A stretch of DNA of 64,000 nucleotides from Enoplolaimus lenunculus (taxonomy: Eukaryota; Nematoda; Enoplea; Enoplida; Thoracostomopsidae). The position numbers were made by a program, and so were the translations under genes. Under the pieces are notes generated by a model. The model did not search any database. It saw only the letters and a program-made list of their open reading frames with translations, and was not told the DNA's origin. Shown here piece by piece: positions 54,901-59,355 of the stretch (position 1 is its first letter; every line of letters begins with the position of its first letter). The stretch covers positions 1-64,000 of the forward strand of contig JASANG010004072.1 in assembly GCA_030248215.1 (NCBI GenBank), read 5' to 3'.

Positions 54901-57900
54901 AACACTAGTAAAAGTACGCTGTTTGAAGTTCAATATTACAAGAACGGAGTGTTTTCAATTTCTACAAACCAAAAGATTATCTTTTTAAAGCTTATAACAT
55001 TGATTTTTCTTGTTTCACCAGCAATTTTGAATGGATGTAAAATATATACATGCATACATATAGGTATAATATATATAAATATATATATTCGCACCGAACC
55101 TACCATCTCTAATTCTGGTTTGCATTCGACCGCGAATACTTCACAGCATTTTCCACAACGTCCCGTTGCACAGCGTCGTTGCAGCTTTGAGCAGTAATCA
55201 CTAAGTTTGTCATTGACTGTGTGTTGTGCAAATCCATTTTGAATTAATTTTGAAGAGCTAAAATAATAAAATAAAAAATATTAAAAAAAATGTTTTTTTA
55301 ATTTAAACATTTCTGAAAAATGTTTTAAGTTAATATATTTTGGCTAATTTTATATAGCGAAAAGACAGCTTCAATTGAAAGATTATTGTACGCTAAGTTT
55401 GATAAATGATAGCGGTTGAAAATTCTGGCCAGGGGTTTTAATACCGCAAAGGTTCGTCGAAAAGTTCATAAGGCTTTATTTGGCTCCGTACAGGTTACTT
55501 AAGGTCGTCAGTTCAAATGGTTCCAAGGTCGACAGGGTACCAGCAATCATAGTTTTAGATATATAGTTTAAAGACACATTAGACGAATATTATTAGGAAA
55601 ATATAATATTGTTTATCAATTGTTAATAGGTTTTATTCATAATTGAGAAAGAGCGAAAAAATCGTCAAACATAATAATTTAAAAAACATTCAAAACATTG
55701 GAATTTGTATTTTAATAAATTTTTCACCGCAATTTTCATAATTGCAGTTTTTAGAACGGGTTAGTAATACCGAGAGAGAGAGGGAGAGAGAGAAAGAGAG
55801 AGAGAAAGAGAGAGAAAGAGAGAGCGAAAGAGAGAGAGAGAAAGAGAGAGAAAGAAAGAGAGCGTGATAATTTTTCAAATTTTGATATTTTGAAATTTAA
55901 ACAAAATTGAATATAAGCGTTTCCGAACGGGCGTTTAAGAAATGCTGATGTGAAATTTACAATTACACTTTCCAAGCTTTGCAACTTGGAGTATTGGAAT
56001 TTTAAATTCACAAACAAGGTCGGCAATTTAAAATGCAATTACGATTCAAAGGTTAACGTCTGCTGCGCTATACTTGTCGTACGGTAGCGTCGGCCCATGT
56101 TACTTTTATGAATGTCCCGGTTTCTGGTGAGTCTGTAGAAGAGATGCTTTAGATTCTTGATTACATTTTTTGCTTATGTTTAGGCTTAGGCGTAGGAACA
56201 CTCTTTTGCAACGTTTAGGCTTAGGCTTAGGAATACGATTAATCTACTGTTACGCCACTAAAAGTAACATTGGCCGTGAAGTCAGTCGCACTTCGTCACC
56301 GGTACGGTATGGTAGGTGAGTTAAACTCGCGTACAATATCGCACGGTAACGAACGGCGTTAGTCGGGTAATCGACGTTTGACGGATGGATGTTGGATGAT
56401 GCAGCATAAGTATAGCACATCCTTACTGAATTTAATTATCCAGACGCTATGTTAATGATTTCGGCCCATGTAAAGATCAGGGGCGGAACGTTTTTCGGTG
56501 GGACTGTAAATAGAGTAAGCTTAAGCTTTAGACTAATTTTTTTGCTTCGCTTAGGATTAGGCTTAGGCTTAGGCTTAGGTATAAACTCATTTTTACGCTT
56601 AGGCTTAGGCTTAGGCTTAGGCTTAGCTTAGGCTTAGGAATATGCTTATAATACTGTTCCGCCCTAGTTCTTTACATTGGCCATAATTTCTAACGGGGTT
56701 TTCTTAATTATTATATAAAACCTAAACCAACTATTTTGCATAAAAGCTAAACGAAACAGGACTCTATAGCGACCCATAACTCTTGTGGCTTTTGTAAACA
56801 CACCCATTCAACTCAACCATACTGGCATTTTAGTGCGATACTCTTATTGGCCTGAGTATGTAAGTTAACTTGTTTGTGCGTAAAATGTACCACCGCGCGG
56901 TGCGTTTTTTTGAACATCATTTGATTGGCTCGTAGTGTAAAGCTTTCACATTGTCTTTAAGCGAACAAGTTTGCTAGGAATCACTTTCTACACAGAATGT
57001 ACCCAGTTGTATACTTGTCCCTAATGGTATCCTTTACAGTAAAGATTGCCCAACTTTAGCGTTCGGTTTCTGGTTACAAATTTGGGCCAATGTAAAGAAC
57101 AGGGGCGGAACAGTGTTATAAGCATATTAATAAGCCTAAGCCTAAGCCTAAACATAAACCTAAAAATTAGTCTAAAGCTTAAGCTTACTCTATTCTAGTC
57201 CCACAAAAAACTCTCCGCCCCTGATCTTTACATGAGCCCGAATTTGGTACAATTTTTAGTCTCGGAATAGTTTGGCAAAATTTTTGAGGTTAAACGACGC
57301 TGGTGGATTCCTACTATTAATAAAAGCTAAATTAGCTGGTCAGGTCCATAGCCAGCTCACCTCGCTAGGAGGCACTAAAAATTTTTCAACAGGGGCATAC
57401 AACGGGGTTCGTTGACTTTACAAACAACGATGAAAATTTTCTAGCGCTGGCCAAATTTTTCCAGAGATGGGGTAGGGGGGCTGAGCCCGGCCACCCTCCC
57501 CGTTGGCAACGGAGCAGTTGCAGGTGTGTCAGTCTACTTGTAAACCAGTTAGTTTTTGGGTGAAAATGTATTCTTGTTTACAGCTCCGATGTCACAAACA
57601 TCTGCCCTGATTCTTGTTATTTTATTCCTCTCAAATGGAAATCACAAAAAACTATGCTATTAGTTTGCCTTTAAACTGAACGCCTTGTTTATAGAAATTT
57701 ACAAGAATAGGCAGAAACTTCTGTTTATCAGCTGCCTATGCGAACTTCAGGGCCGCAACGTTATATTCCGTACGACCAGAATACAGTAAGCTTAAACGTT
57801 AGACTAATTTTGTCACTTAGGTTTAGACTTTTAAATGTAAGCTCATTCTTACGCTTTTAGGCTTAGGGAAATGTTTATACTACCGTTCCGCCCTTGTTCG

Positions 57901-59355
57901 ATATGTTGACCTATCAGCTGAACATTTTTAGCTAAGGTTCCTTCGAACAAAAGGTCAATTTAATAGGATTTAAATTGATTGTAAGAAAGGTCAAAATAAT
58001 GATTATTTTAAGTTGATGGAAACACGTTGGAAATCTTCGTCATTAATTGTGTCATATGAATAGATCGCAAATAAGAAACGATCAGATTTAATAAGCTGGA
58101 ACGCCGAACATACGTAATTCATGGATAATTAATTTTTGTGCTTTTATGCAACAATCGTGAATTTTTCCAAGCTCAATGGCTTCTGTACTGAAACAATTCT
58201 TGTATCAGTCATTCAAAGCATATTTACACCACCTTCAATTCCGACTCTCTGTCAAGCAAAAGTATTTCAACGAAATACAAATCATTTCATATCAAAATTT
58301 GCGTTCATTATAATAAATTTTCGGCGTAAATCTTTTCTATTTTGAGTAATTTGAACTCAAATTCAAATTAAAAAGTTTTAATTTCTCAATCGAAACGCTG
58401 GTTTGTTGTTACAACTATGTCGTAAATGAACTTGTTTTTGTTCTGACACTGGCTGAAATTTGACGCTGTCAAACGCTAACGTTGACTATTGCTCTTAATT
58501 AAATAAATTGTGTGAAAATAATAAATTTGGCTCGAGTGATGGCTTTCACTAATTAGTTTGGATGGCCAAACTTTGTTGAAAAACTAAAAAAATTCAAAAT
58601 TATCAACACTAAAAATATATGCAAAATTCGGTGAAACAATATTGGATTTACTATCCGAACCTGATAGTCAAACATAACGGATGTGATTTGAATGCCGTCT
58701 ATGCTTGCTAGTAAAGGCGTACGGTAAACAGCTTAGGTATGATTGAAAATGTAGGACATGTCCATAACTTATGGGTAAGACGAGAGTGCGGTCAAATGAA
58801 TGGATGGCCACGATAAGGTCAGGGCGAACCGTTTTGCCACTGGACGGCAATAGAAGAATTTTCAGTAATTTTTTGCTTAGGCTTAGGTATAGTTATTATT
58901 CTTATTTTTAGTTTTAGGTTTAGGCTTAAGCTTAAGTATAGGTGCATTCTTATTCTTAGGTTTAGGTTTAGGTATAGGAGTATTCTTATTCTTAGGTTTA
59001 GGTTTAGGTATAGGCTTATTCTTGTTCTAGGTTTAGGTTTAGGTATAGGCATATTCTTATTCTTAGGTTAAGGTATAGGTGTATTCTTATTCTTAGGTTT
59101 AGGTTTAGGCGTATTCTTATTCTTAGGATTAAGCTTAGGCTTACATATAGGCTTATTCTTATTTTTAGGTTTAGGCTTAGGCTAAACCTTACGCTTACGC
59201 TTATGTATGAACTCATTTTAAGCTTGGCATTAGGATTAATAGGTTTAGGAATATGCATATACTACTGTTCCGACGGGGTTCTTTACATTGGCCAAATGAG
59301 TGATGCGACCAACTTACATTATAGTGAGCAAGGCGAGTTTAAATGCAACATTCAT
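27912..59355 (-). CDS. Secreted astacin-like pseudoprotease with EGF-like module and 15 TSP1 repeats (26 exons)
   Basis: The 26 exons join in consistent phase to 3996 coding bases (1331 aa plus stop). Order: signal peptide (about 1-23), six-cysteine module (about 38-60), basic linker, astacin prodomain with FGTD and furin-like RSKR (about 186-189), astacin-like domain (about 204-352), EGF-like module (about 353-425), fifteen TSP1 repeats (426-1315) and a 16-residue tail. The family is zinc endopeptidases with HExxHxxGxxH. Here the motif reads [11 protein letters not shown], so the first and third histidines are lost, and the Met-turn segment is not found. Zinc catalysis is therefore unlikely; an extracellular binding or matrix role is inferred. 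Nematode NAS proteins pair astacin, EGF, CUB and TSP1; here there is no CUB and TSP1 is greatly amplified. Introns are full of MITEs. Exon edges are visual calls; a missing exon or other ends are possible. Confidence 0.85.
28257..28442 (-). CDS. Pseudo-astacin exon 25: TSP1 repeat 15 (divergent)
   Basis: The core [20 protein letters not shown] carries inserted residues around the CGxC pair. AGGISC, DFC and PAC follow. Acceptor ATTTTTAG, donor AGAA|GTAAGC, phase 1 to 1. It is the last TSP1 repeat. Confidence 0.85.
28741..29092 (-). mobile_element. Family B MITE interrupted by family D
   Basis: Left end AGCCAATGTTACTTTTAGAG, right end ACGCCCATTGGAAGTAATTC then GGCC. Family D occupies 28828-29028. 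Confidence 0.7.
28828..29028. mobile_element. Family D MITE, nested, with internal duplication
   Basis: Ends GGTTGCGTTATAC and GTATAGCGCCACC. A ~40 bp segment (CGGCAACGTTTTTATCGTGC) occurs twice inside. Confidence 0.75.
29133..29312 (-). CDS. Pseudo-astacin exon 24: TSP1 repeat 14
   Basis: The core is [20 protein letters not shown]. The following YGQYGGQSC is notably like the TSP1 module of complement C6/C7 as I remember it, so this repeat type may be an old one. Acceptor TGTTTTAG, donor CCAG|GTAAGA, phase 1 to 1. Confidence 0.88.
29479..29683. mobile_element. Family E hairpin MITE, full copy
   Basis: The element is nearly one perfect palindrome: TACACTGCAAAAAA at one end, TTTTTTGCAGTGTA at the other, and GACTC/GAGTC motifs throughout. 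TA flanks suggest a Tc1/mariner-type mover. Confidence 0.88.
30070..30246 (-). CDS. Pseudo-astacin exon 23: TSP1 repeat 13
   Basis: The core is [20 protein letters not shown], with FGGIEC and PTCY later. Acceptor CCTATTTTAG, donor TACG|GTATTT, phase 1 to 1. A foldback element begins 15 bp upstream, at 30262. Confidence 0.88.
30262..30554. mobile_element. Foldback element with a second inverted repeat inside
   Basis: Outer ends CAAGAGTGCATGATACAAGG and CCTTGTATTATCCACTCTTG, related to the element at 23916. Inner ends AAATGTACCACTGGGCGTT and AACGCCCTGTGGTACATTTT (about 30308-30507) mark a second element inserted into it. Confidence 0.75.
30746..31217 (+). mobile_element. Large family A MITE in pseudo-astacin intron 22
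   Basis: Ends GGCCAATGTATATAACAGGG and GGTCTATACATTGGCC, flanks TTACTTGT/TTAGTTGT. Tandem blocks separated by CTCATCAATACGCTTAGG. Confidence 0.88.
31337..31513 (-). CDS. Pseudo-astacin exon 22: TSP1 repeat 12
   Basis: The core [20 protein letters not shown] keeps the two cysteines but has CDDC rather than CGxC. HGGRNC and RSCN follow. Acceptor CTTTCAG, donor AATC|GTAAGT, phase 1 to 1. A large family A MITE (30746-31217) lies in the next intron. Confidence 0.88.
32265..32475. repeat. Poly-C tracts and C-rich corrupted-looking sequence
   Basis: It begins like a family C end (ACTGTAATGACCCGAATAAG) and then turns into long C runs with A/C-rich sequence, including GACTCCAAGGACC, which resembles family C interior. 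It may be a C-rich expansion or a low-quality stretch of assembly. Confidence 0.6.
32480..32653 (-). CDS. Pseudo-astacin exon 21: TSP1 repeat 11
   Basis: The core is [20 protein letters not shown], with YGGDTC and QEC later. Acceptor GTTTTTAG, donor ATTG|GTAGTG, phase 1 to 1. Six bases past the donor the intron runs into a long poly-G tract (poly-C on the plus strand), which may affect splicing or assembly. Confidence 0.85.
32740..32880. mobile_element. Family J repeat fragment
   Basis: TTTTCAACCTTGCTTAGTCA and CCCCCTGGAAGATTTTCAAC match copies at 45427-45588 and 50250-50400. Confidence 0.5.
33400..33630. mobile_element. Family M foldback repeat
   Basis: GGGCCCATATTAACAAATG, CACCTATCGCCAGTTGACAA and CTGGTGATAGGTGATATACG form loose inverted ends. 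Similar copies at 35250-35457, 44050-44275 and 54075-54294. Confidence 0.6.
33654..33830 (-). CDS. Pseudo-astacin exon 20: TSP1 repeat 10
   Basis: The core is [20 protein letters not shown], with NGGRSC and GNCP later. Acceptor GTTTCAG, donor CCAG|GTACAC, phase 1 to 1. A diverged foldback repeat (33400-33630) begins just beyond the donor. Confidence 0.88.
34199..34372 (-). CDS. Pseudo-astacin exon 19: TSP1 repeat 9
   Basis: The core is [20 protein letters not shown], with DGGIPC and PECP later. Acceptor AATTTGCAG, donor CCGG|GTAAGT, phase 1 to 1. Confidence 0.88.
34532..34631 (-). mobile_element. Family A MITE, truncated
   Basis: TCTAAGCATATTCCTAAGCC through GACCTTTACACGGGCC; the other end is missing. 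Confidence 0.65.
34713..34889 (-). CDS. Pseudo-astacin exon 18: TSP1 repeat 8
   Basis: The core is [20 protein letters not shown], with NGGRPC and KNCP later. Acceptor TTTTTCAG, donor CCAG|GTAAAT, phase 1 to 1. Family A fragments lie on both sides (34532-34631, 34964-35092). Confidence 0.88.
34964..35092 (+). mobile_element. Family A MITE, short
   Basis: Ends GACCCATGTAAAAATTACG and TGTCCTATGCATTGGC. Confidence 0.7.
35250..35457. mobile_element. Family M foldback repeat
   Basis: GTACCTATCAACAGTTGCTG, GATTTGCTATACTTTTGTAC and GTTGCTATAGACATTTGAGA match the copy at 54075-54294. Confidence 0.55.
35699..35869 (-). CDS. Pseudo-astacin exon 17: TSP1 repeat 7
   Basis: The core is [20 protein letters not shown], with YGGEPC and DPCA later. 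Acceptor ATTTCAG, donor GCTG|GTAATC, phase 1 to 1. Just upstream, 35905-36010 holds two broken copies of this exon's acceptor and first codons. Confidence 0.87.
35905..36010 (-). repeat. Two broken tandem copies of the exon 17 acceptor region
   Basis: On the minus strand CTGCAACATTACCGAAT and CTGCTACATTATCGAATGG repeat the start of exon 17 (CTGCAACATTAGCGAGTGG), each preceded by a poly-T tract and followed by GAAAATATATTTTTTG. Period about 62 bp. Reading from the nearer copy meets a stop at once. Confidence 0.75.
36456..36632 (-). CDS. Pseudo-astacin exon 16: TSP1 repeat 6
   Basis: The core is [20 protein letters not shown], with GGRPC and RHCP later. Acceptor TTTACAG, donor CCA|GTAAGC, phase 1 to 1. 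A terminus matching the TGGATCCGCCACTG hAT-type end lies just downstream at 36399-36415. Confidence 0.87.
37516..37674 (-). CDS. Pseudo-astacin exon 15: TSP1 repeat 5 (short)
   Basis: The core is [20 protein letters not shown]. At 53 codons it is the shortest repeat: the usual GG-x-x-C turn is replaced by an acidic stretch, [14 protein letters not shown]. It ends NECP. Acceptor TTGCAG, donor CCAG|GTTAGA, phase 1 to 1. Confidence 0.87.
37712..37745. mobile_element. TTAA-type MITE end fragment
   Basis: TTAACCCTTTCCCACGTGAAT and TTTTCAATTTTATCTGAGA match the left end of the family only. Confidence 0.5.
37971..38156 (-). CDS. Pseudo-astacin exon 14: TSP1 repeat 4
   Basis: The core [20 protein letters not shown] has a one-residue insertion in the CGxC loop (CGKSC). 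The second half includes GGGVPC and PSCP. Acceptor GCTATTTTAG, donor CCTG|GTAGGT, phase 1 to 1. Confidence 0.87.
38764..38862. repeat. ~28-bp tandem repeat, about 4 copies
   Basis: Units of GAGGGGCCCCCACCCCGGAA then CTTTGTT. GC-rich, in intron 13. Confidence 0.85.
39116..39307 (-). CDS. Pseudo-astacin exon 13: TSP1 repeat 3, lacking one cysteine
   Basis: The core [20 protein letters not shown] has Ile where every sister repeat has the WSxC cysteine, so one disulfide should be missing or rewired. GGTPC and a final Cys completed across the splice junction (T plus GT) are present. Phase 1 to 1. Confidence 0.87.
39511..39693 (+). mobile_element. Family A MITE with exact 8-bp duplication
   Basis: AATGTAAAGATCATAGGCGG to GGTCTATATACTAGCC, flanked by AAAATTTC on both sides. 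Confidence 0.82.
39795..41350. repeat. 78-bp satellite array, about 20 units, in intron 12
   Basis: Each unit contains CCCAGCTCTTTGTAATGGGT, CGTCGACACCGAAAAAATAT and an AT-rich half. Spacing between CAGCTCTTTG motifs is 78 bp throughout. Units are almost identical; two sites vary (AAG/AAT before TTTAG, and AAATA/AAACA). The edge units are the most diverged, as expected for unequal exchange. Confidence 0.97.
41469..41642 (-). CDS. Pseudo-astacin exon 12: TSP1 repeat 2
   Basis: The core is [20 protein letters not shown], beginning after VNC and ending VPC. The CGxC cysteine typical of repeats 2-15 is present, with GGKAC as the downstream half. Acceptor ATTGCAG, donor CCA|GTAAGC, phase 1 to 1. 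The 78-bp satellite lies in the next intron. Confidence 0.88.
41657..41830. mobile_element. Family J repeat (CCGTAGCCAG-type ends)
   Basis: CCCGGTAGCCAGCTCAGTTT at the left and GGCGACGGGCCCGTAGC at the right, with TTTTTCAGGAGGGACATTCA inside. Related copies at 36705-36800, 45427-45588, 50250-50400 and 57345-57515. Confidence 0.6.
41908..42097 (-). mobile_element. Family B MITE
   Basis: Ends GGCAAATGTTACTTTGAGGG and AATTAAAGTAACATGGGCC, with AAGCCT hexamers. Confidence 0.85.
42267..42840. mobile_element. Family C MITE with a duplicated right end
   Basis: TA-flanked; left end CTGTAGTGACTCGAATAACA, right end CTTATTCGGGTCACTACAG. A ~110 bp right-end segment (AACAGTAACGAAAGGTGC to GGGTCATTACAG) occurs twice in tandem. 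Confidence 0.85.
42905..43093 (-). CDS. Pseudo-astacin exon 11: TSP1 repeat 1 (canonical)
   Basis: The core [20 protein letters not shown] is a textbook TSP1 repeat with WxxW and CSxSCGxG, the O-fucosylation consensus, and lacks the extra cysteine of all later repeats. It ends ECR...RQCSVSC. Phase 1 to 1. It is probably the ancestral copy or a separate lineage. Confidence 0.88.
43517..43713 (-). mobile_element. Family B MITE, 28 bp from the exon 10 donor
   Basis: TACTACTTTAAGGGGCGTAAC to CCCCTTAAAGTAACATGGGTC. Confidence 0.82.
43741..43959 (-). CDS. Pseudo-astacin exon 10: basic linker and EGF-like module
   Basis: After a very basic linker (RRTKRR, TRRRAF) it encodes [20 protein letters not shown] then FTGSHC. 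This is the C-x-NGG...C-x-C-P-x-x-x-x-G-x-x-C EGF-like tail seen in nematode-type astacins. More cysteines ([10 protein letters not shown]) follow. Donor GTACGT, ending phase 1. A family B MITE ends only 28 bp beyond the donor (43713). Confidence 0.85.
44050..44275. mobile_element. Family M foldback repeat
   Basis: CTTGGTGCCAACTGGTGATT to CTGGTGATAGACGCTATATT, then AACATGGGCCC at the end. Confidence 0.55.
44385..44569 (-). mobile_element. Family A MITE
   Basis: Ends GGCACATGTATAGAACAGGG and CTGTTCTATACATGGGCC. It lies 30 bp from the exon 9 donor. Confidence 0.85.
44599..44677 (-). CDS. Pseudo-astacin exon 9: C-terminal end of the astacin fold
   Basis: It encodes [17 protein letters not shown], which matches the astacin terminus (S-F-x-D-x-x-x-I-N-x-x-Y-C). 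About 50 residues usually found between the zinc motif and this point, including the Met-turn SxMHY, are not encoded by exons 8 or 9. Intron 8 holds two MITEs (44761-44915, 45000-45175). Confidence 0.8.
44761..44915 (+). mobile_element. Family A MITE in intron 8
   Basis: Ends GGCCGATGTAAAGATCAGAG and TTTTTTACATTGGCC, flanks AATAATTG/AATAATTA. Confidence 0.85.
45000..45175 (+). mobile_element. Family B MITE in intron 8
   Basis: Ends GGCTCATGTTACTTTCAGGG and AAAGTAACATTGGCT. Confidence 0.85.
45244..45330 (-). CDS. Pseudo-astacin exon 8: degenerate zinc-binding motif
   Basis: The 29 codons encode [20 protein letters not shown] and onward. The active astacin form is HExxHALGFxHE. Here His-1 is Arg, the Glu and His-2 remain, and His-3/Glu are Gly/Pro. 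The SRPDRD segment that normally follows is absent. Clean CAG acceptor and GAG|GTATTT donor, phase 0 to 0. The exon is intact, so this looks like an evolved pseudoenzyme rather than a decayed gene. Confidence 0.85.
45427..45588. mobile_element. Family J repeat
   Basis: Inverted ends CTCGTAGCCAGGGGGGGC and GATCTGGCTACGGGCCTGA; TTTTCAACCTTGCTTGTAAT inside. Confidence 0.65.
45681..45992 (+). mobile_element. Family A MITE, decayed, interrupted by family D
   Basis: CAGGCGGATCGTATTTCTGT and TTACGGCCTTCAAGTACACA mark worn ends. Family D sits at 45726-45868. Confidence 0.6.
45726..45868. mobile_element. Family D MITE, nested
   Basis: Ends GGTGGCGGTATACTTGTCG and AACTATAGCGTCACC. Confidence 0.75.
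46057..46269 (-). mobile_element. Family A MITE
   Basis: Ends GGCCAATGTGAAGAACAGGG and GATCTTTACATAGGCC, flanks AATTTTCT/AATTTTGT. Confidence 0.87.
46595..46661 (-). CDS. Pseudo-astacin exon 7: conserved GCxSxxGxxGGxQ segment
   Basis: A 67-base exon encoding [20 protein letters not shown], matching the astacin pattern GC-x-S-x-x-G-x-x-G-G-x-Q-x-I-x-x-G-x-G-C. It runs from TTTTCAG to TCG|GTAAGC, with phases agreeing on both sides. Confidence 0.85.
46894..47120. mobile_element. Family E hairpin MITE
   Basis: GCAAAAAATGGTGAGTCAAA to TTTGACTCACCATTTAGT, ending in TTTTTGCAGTG; the two halves are complementary. Confidence 0.82.
47329..47479 (-). CDS. Pseudo-astacin exon 6: astacin N-subdomain
   Basis: It encodes [20 protein letters not shown] followed by FMEE, matching the conserved astacin stretch (I..A...W...TC..F.E). 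The segment [10 protein letters not shown] corresponds to the strand before the conserved GC. Donor GGAGG|GTAAGT, ending phase 2. An extra CGRNLPC insert is present. Confidence 0.85.
47717..47945. mobile_element. Family G MITE, partial
   Basis: ATATATGTCGTAGCTCAAGC and TCTGATTGGGTACAACTTTA match the copies at 26750 and 27501; the right end is lost. Confidence 0.6.
48192..48639 (+). mobile_element. Family B MITE with exact 8-bp duplication, carrying a nested TTAA MITE
   Basis: It starts GGCCCATGTTACTTTAAGGG and ends ACTAACATTGGCC, flanked by CTTAATTC on both sides. The TTAA element entered the TTAA present in the family B terminal sequence. Confidence 0.88.
48360..48626 (-). mobile_element. 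TTAA-type MITE with tRNA-like body, nested
   Basis: TTAA on both sides, ends CCCCTTCTCACAT and ATGTGAGAAAGGG. The tRNA-like part reads GCTCCTATAGCTGAGTGGTG ... GAGTTCGAATCCTAGC. Confidence 0.85.
48740..48965 (-). CDS. Pseudo-astacin exon 5: astacin prodomain and start of the protease-like domain
   Basis: The segment [13 protein letters not shown] is the astacin prodomain motif (family form FxGD-I-x-L-T); its Asp normally caps the active-site zinc. A furin-like site, RRRSKR, follows. Then comes [15 protein letters not shown], matching the W-P-x-x-I-x-Y-x-F-D start of mature astacins. Donor TTCAG|GTTTAC, phase 1. This is the clearest family diagnosis in the gene. Confidence 0.85.
49381..49566 (-). 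CDS. Pseudo-astacin exon 4: prodomain part 1
   Basis: A 62-codon, phase 0 to 0 exon bounded by TTTACAG and AAA|GTGAGT. It encodes a charged, probably helical segment ([20 protein letters not shown] and onward, rich in R and K). It precedes the recognisable astacin prodomain motif. A truncated family B MITE begins 30 bp upstream, at 49597. Confidence 0.7.
49597..49755 (+). mobile_element. Family B MITE, right end lost
   Basis: It starts GGCTCATGTTACTTTAAGGG. After the hexamers it runs into a short local duplication (AACAAAACAACGAGCGCTAA twice, 49771-49853). Confidence 0.7.
50029..50400. mobile_element. Family J repeat split by family E
   Basis: ACCCGTAGCCAATG before the hairpin; GGAGGCTCAACCCCCCCC and TGGACTGGCTATAGGTCTG after it. 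Confidence 0.6.
50046..50248. mobile_element. Family E hairpin MITE
   Basis: GCACTGTAAAAAATGGGGAG to CTCCCCATTTTGTTACAAGTG; near-perfect complement across a centre at about 50150. It splits a family J repeat (50029-50400). Confidence 0.85.
50454..50723 (+). mobile_element. TTAA-type MITE with tRNA-like body
   Basis: Left TTAACCCTTTCTCAAATGAA, right TCAATGTCAGAAGGGGCTAA (one TTAA mutated). Confidence 0.83.
50803..50987. mobile_element. Family D MITE
   Basis: Ends GGTTGCACTATACTTGTCG and AAGTATAGCACAACC. Confidence 0.82.
51000..51535. other. Intron sequence without recognised features
   Basis: Part of the 4.4 kb intron between exons 3 and 4. Short open frames only. Confidence 0.4.
51536..51742. 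mobile_element. Family E hairpin MITE
   Basis: CACTGCAAAAAATGGTGAGTC to TTGACTAACCATTG, with CTCTGGCGGAGT at the centre. Confidence 0.82.
52180..52353 (+). mobile_element. Helitron-like nonautonomous element
   Basis: TCTATATATTAAAGCTGG to GGCTGACTAG, between A and T. Matches 21162-21338 along its length. Confidence 0.65.
53025..53223 (-). mobile_element. Family A MITE
   Basis: GGCCAAAGTATTACAAAACA to CTGTTCTATACAGGGGCC. Confidence 0.8.
53415..53570 (+). mobile_element. Helitron-like element, 3' end lost
   Basis: TCTATATATTAAAGCTGG start and CACGTGATTGATTGTTC interior match the copies at 21162 and 52180. A further 5' fragment lies near 58090. Confidence 0.55.
53714..53800 (+). mobile_element. 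Family A MITE, right part lost
   Basis: It starts GGCCCATGTAAACATCAGCG and breaks off after CTTTAGACTAATTTTTTACT. Confidence 0.7.
53919..53987 (-). CDS. Pseudo-astacin exon 3: basic linker
   Basis: A 23-codon exon with acceptor TTATTTCAG and donor GAA|GTAAGT. It encodes a very basic segment starting [15 protein letters not shown]. Phase 0 on both sides agrees with exons 2 and 4. No domain is recognised; it lies in the proregion. Confidence 0.65.
54075..54294. mobile_element. Family M foldback repeat
   Basis: GCATCTATCACTAGTTGGTA to CCTGATGATAGTTGCTATAT, ending GAATATGGGCCC. A second partial copy follows to about 54400. Confidence 0.6.
54443..54582. mobile_element. Family D MITE
   Basis: GGGTGGCCCTATACTTGTCG to AATGTATAACAGCATCC. 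Confidence 0.75.
54860..54900. repeat. (GTT)n microsatellite
   Basis: Interrupted TTG repeats, about 40 bp. Confidence 0.85.
55104..55257 (-). CDS. Pseudo-astacin exon 2: six-cysteine N-terminal module
   Basis: Acceptor TTATTATTTTAG and donor ATG|GTAGGT. It encodes the mature N-terminus and a compact cysteine cluster, [17 protein letters not shown] followed by EVFAVEC. This is not the ShK pattern. The spacing resembles the PDGF/VEGF core (C-x5-C-x2-CC-x6-C) with one residue fewer, but that link is only suggestive. It ends in phase 0. Confidence 0.7.
55770..55865. repeat. GA-rich microsatellite
   Basis: GAGAGAGAAA-type repeats, about 95 bp, in intron 1. Confidence 0.92.
56062..56422. mobile_element. 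Family D MITE interrupted by family B
   Basis: Ends GCGCTATACTTGTCGTACGG and AGTATAGCACATCC, with family B at 56092-56275 inside. Confidence 0.8.
56092..56275 (+). mobile_element. Family B MITE, nested
   Basis: Ends GGCCCATGTTACTTTTATG and AAAAGTAACATTGGCC. Confidence 0.85.
56463..56682 (+). mobile_element. Family A MITE
   Basis: Ends GGCCCATGTAAAGATCAGG and GTTCTTTACATTGGCC, flanks ATGATTTC/ATAATTTC. Confidence 0.9.
57085..57238 (-). mobile_element. Family A MITE
   Basis: Ends GGCCAATGTAAAGAACAGGG and GATCTTTACATGAGCC, flanks CAAATTTG/CGAATTTG. Confidence 0.9.
57345..57515. mobile_element. Family J repeat
   Basis: CATAGCCAGCTCACCTCGCT to CCCCGTTGGCAACGGAGC. Confidence 0.55.
57734..57911 (+). 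mobile_element. Family A MITE with exact 8-bp duplication
   Basis: GCCTATGCGAACTTCAGGGC to TTGTTCGATATGTTGACC, flanked by TATCAGCT on both sides. Confidence 0.82.
58130..58805. other. Intron sequence without recognised features
   Basis: A 69-codon plus-strand frame at 58136 has no splice context or domain. Nothing else seen. Confidence 0.4.
58806..59293 (+). mobile_element. Family A MITE with variant (GTTTAG)-type interior, next to exon 1
   Basis: GGCCACGATAAGGTCAGGGC to TTCTTTACATTGGCC. Hexamers have drifted to AGGTTTAGGTTTAGG and are separated by TATTCTTATTCTTAGG blocks. The right end is 24 bp from exon 1 of the pseudo-astacin gene. Confidence 0.82.
59318..59355 (-). CDS. Pseudo-astacin exon 1: start codon and signal peptide
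   Basis: The exon encodes [12 protein letters not shown] and stops after two bases of the next codon at a GTAAGT donor. Joined to exon 2 it gives a hydrophobic stretch LALLTIIS, a good signal-peptide core, with possible cleavage after NGFA. Phase agrees with exon 2. No alternative start was seen. The next intron opens 22 bp before a family A MITE that ends at 59293. Confidence 0.65.
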
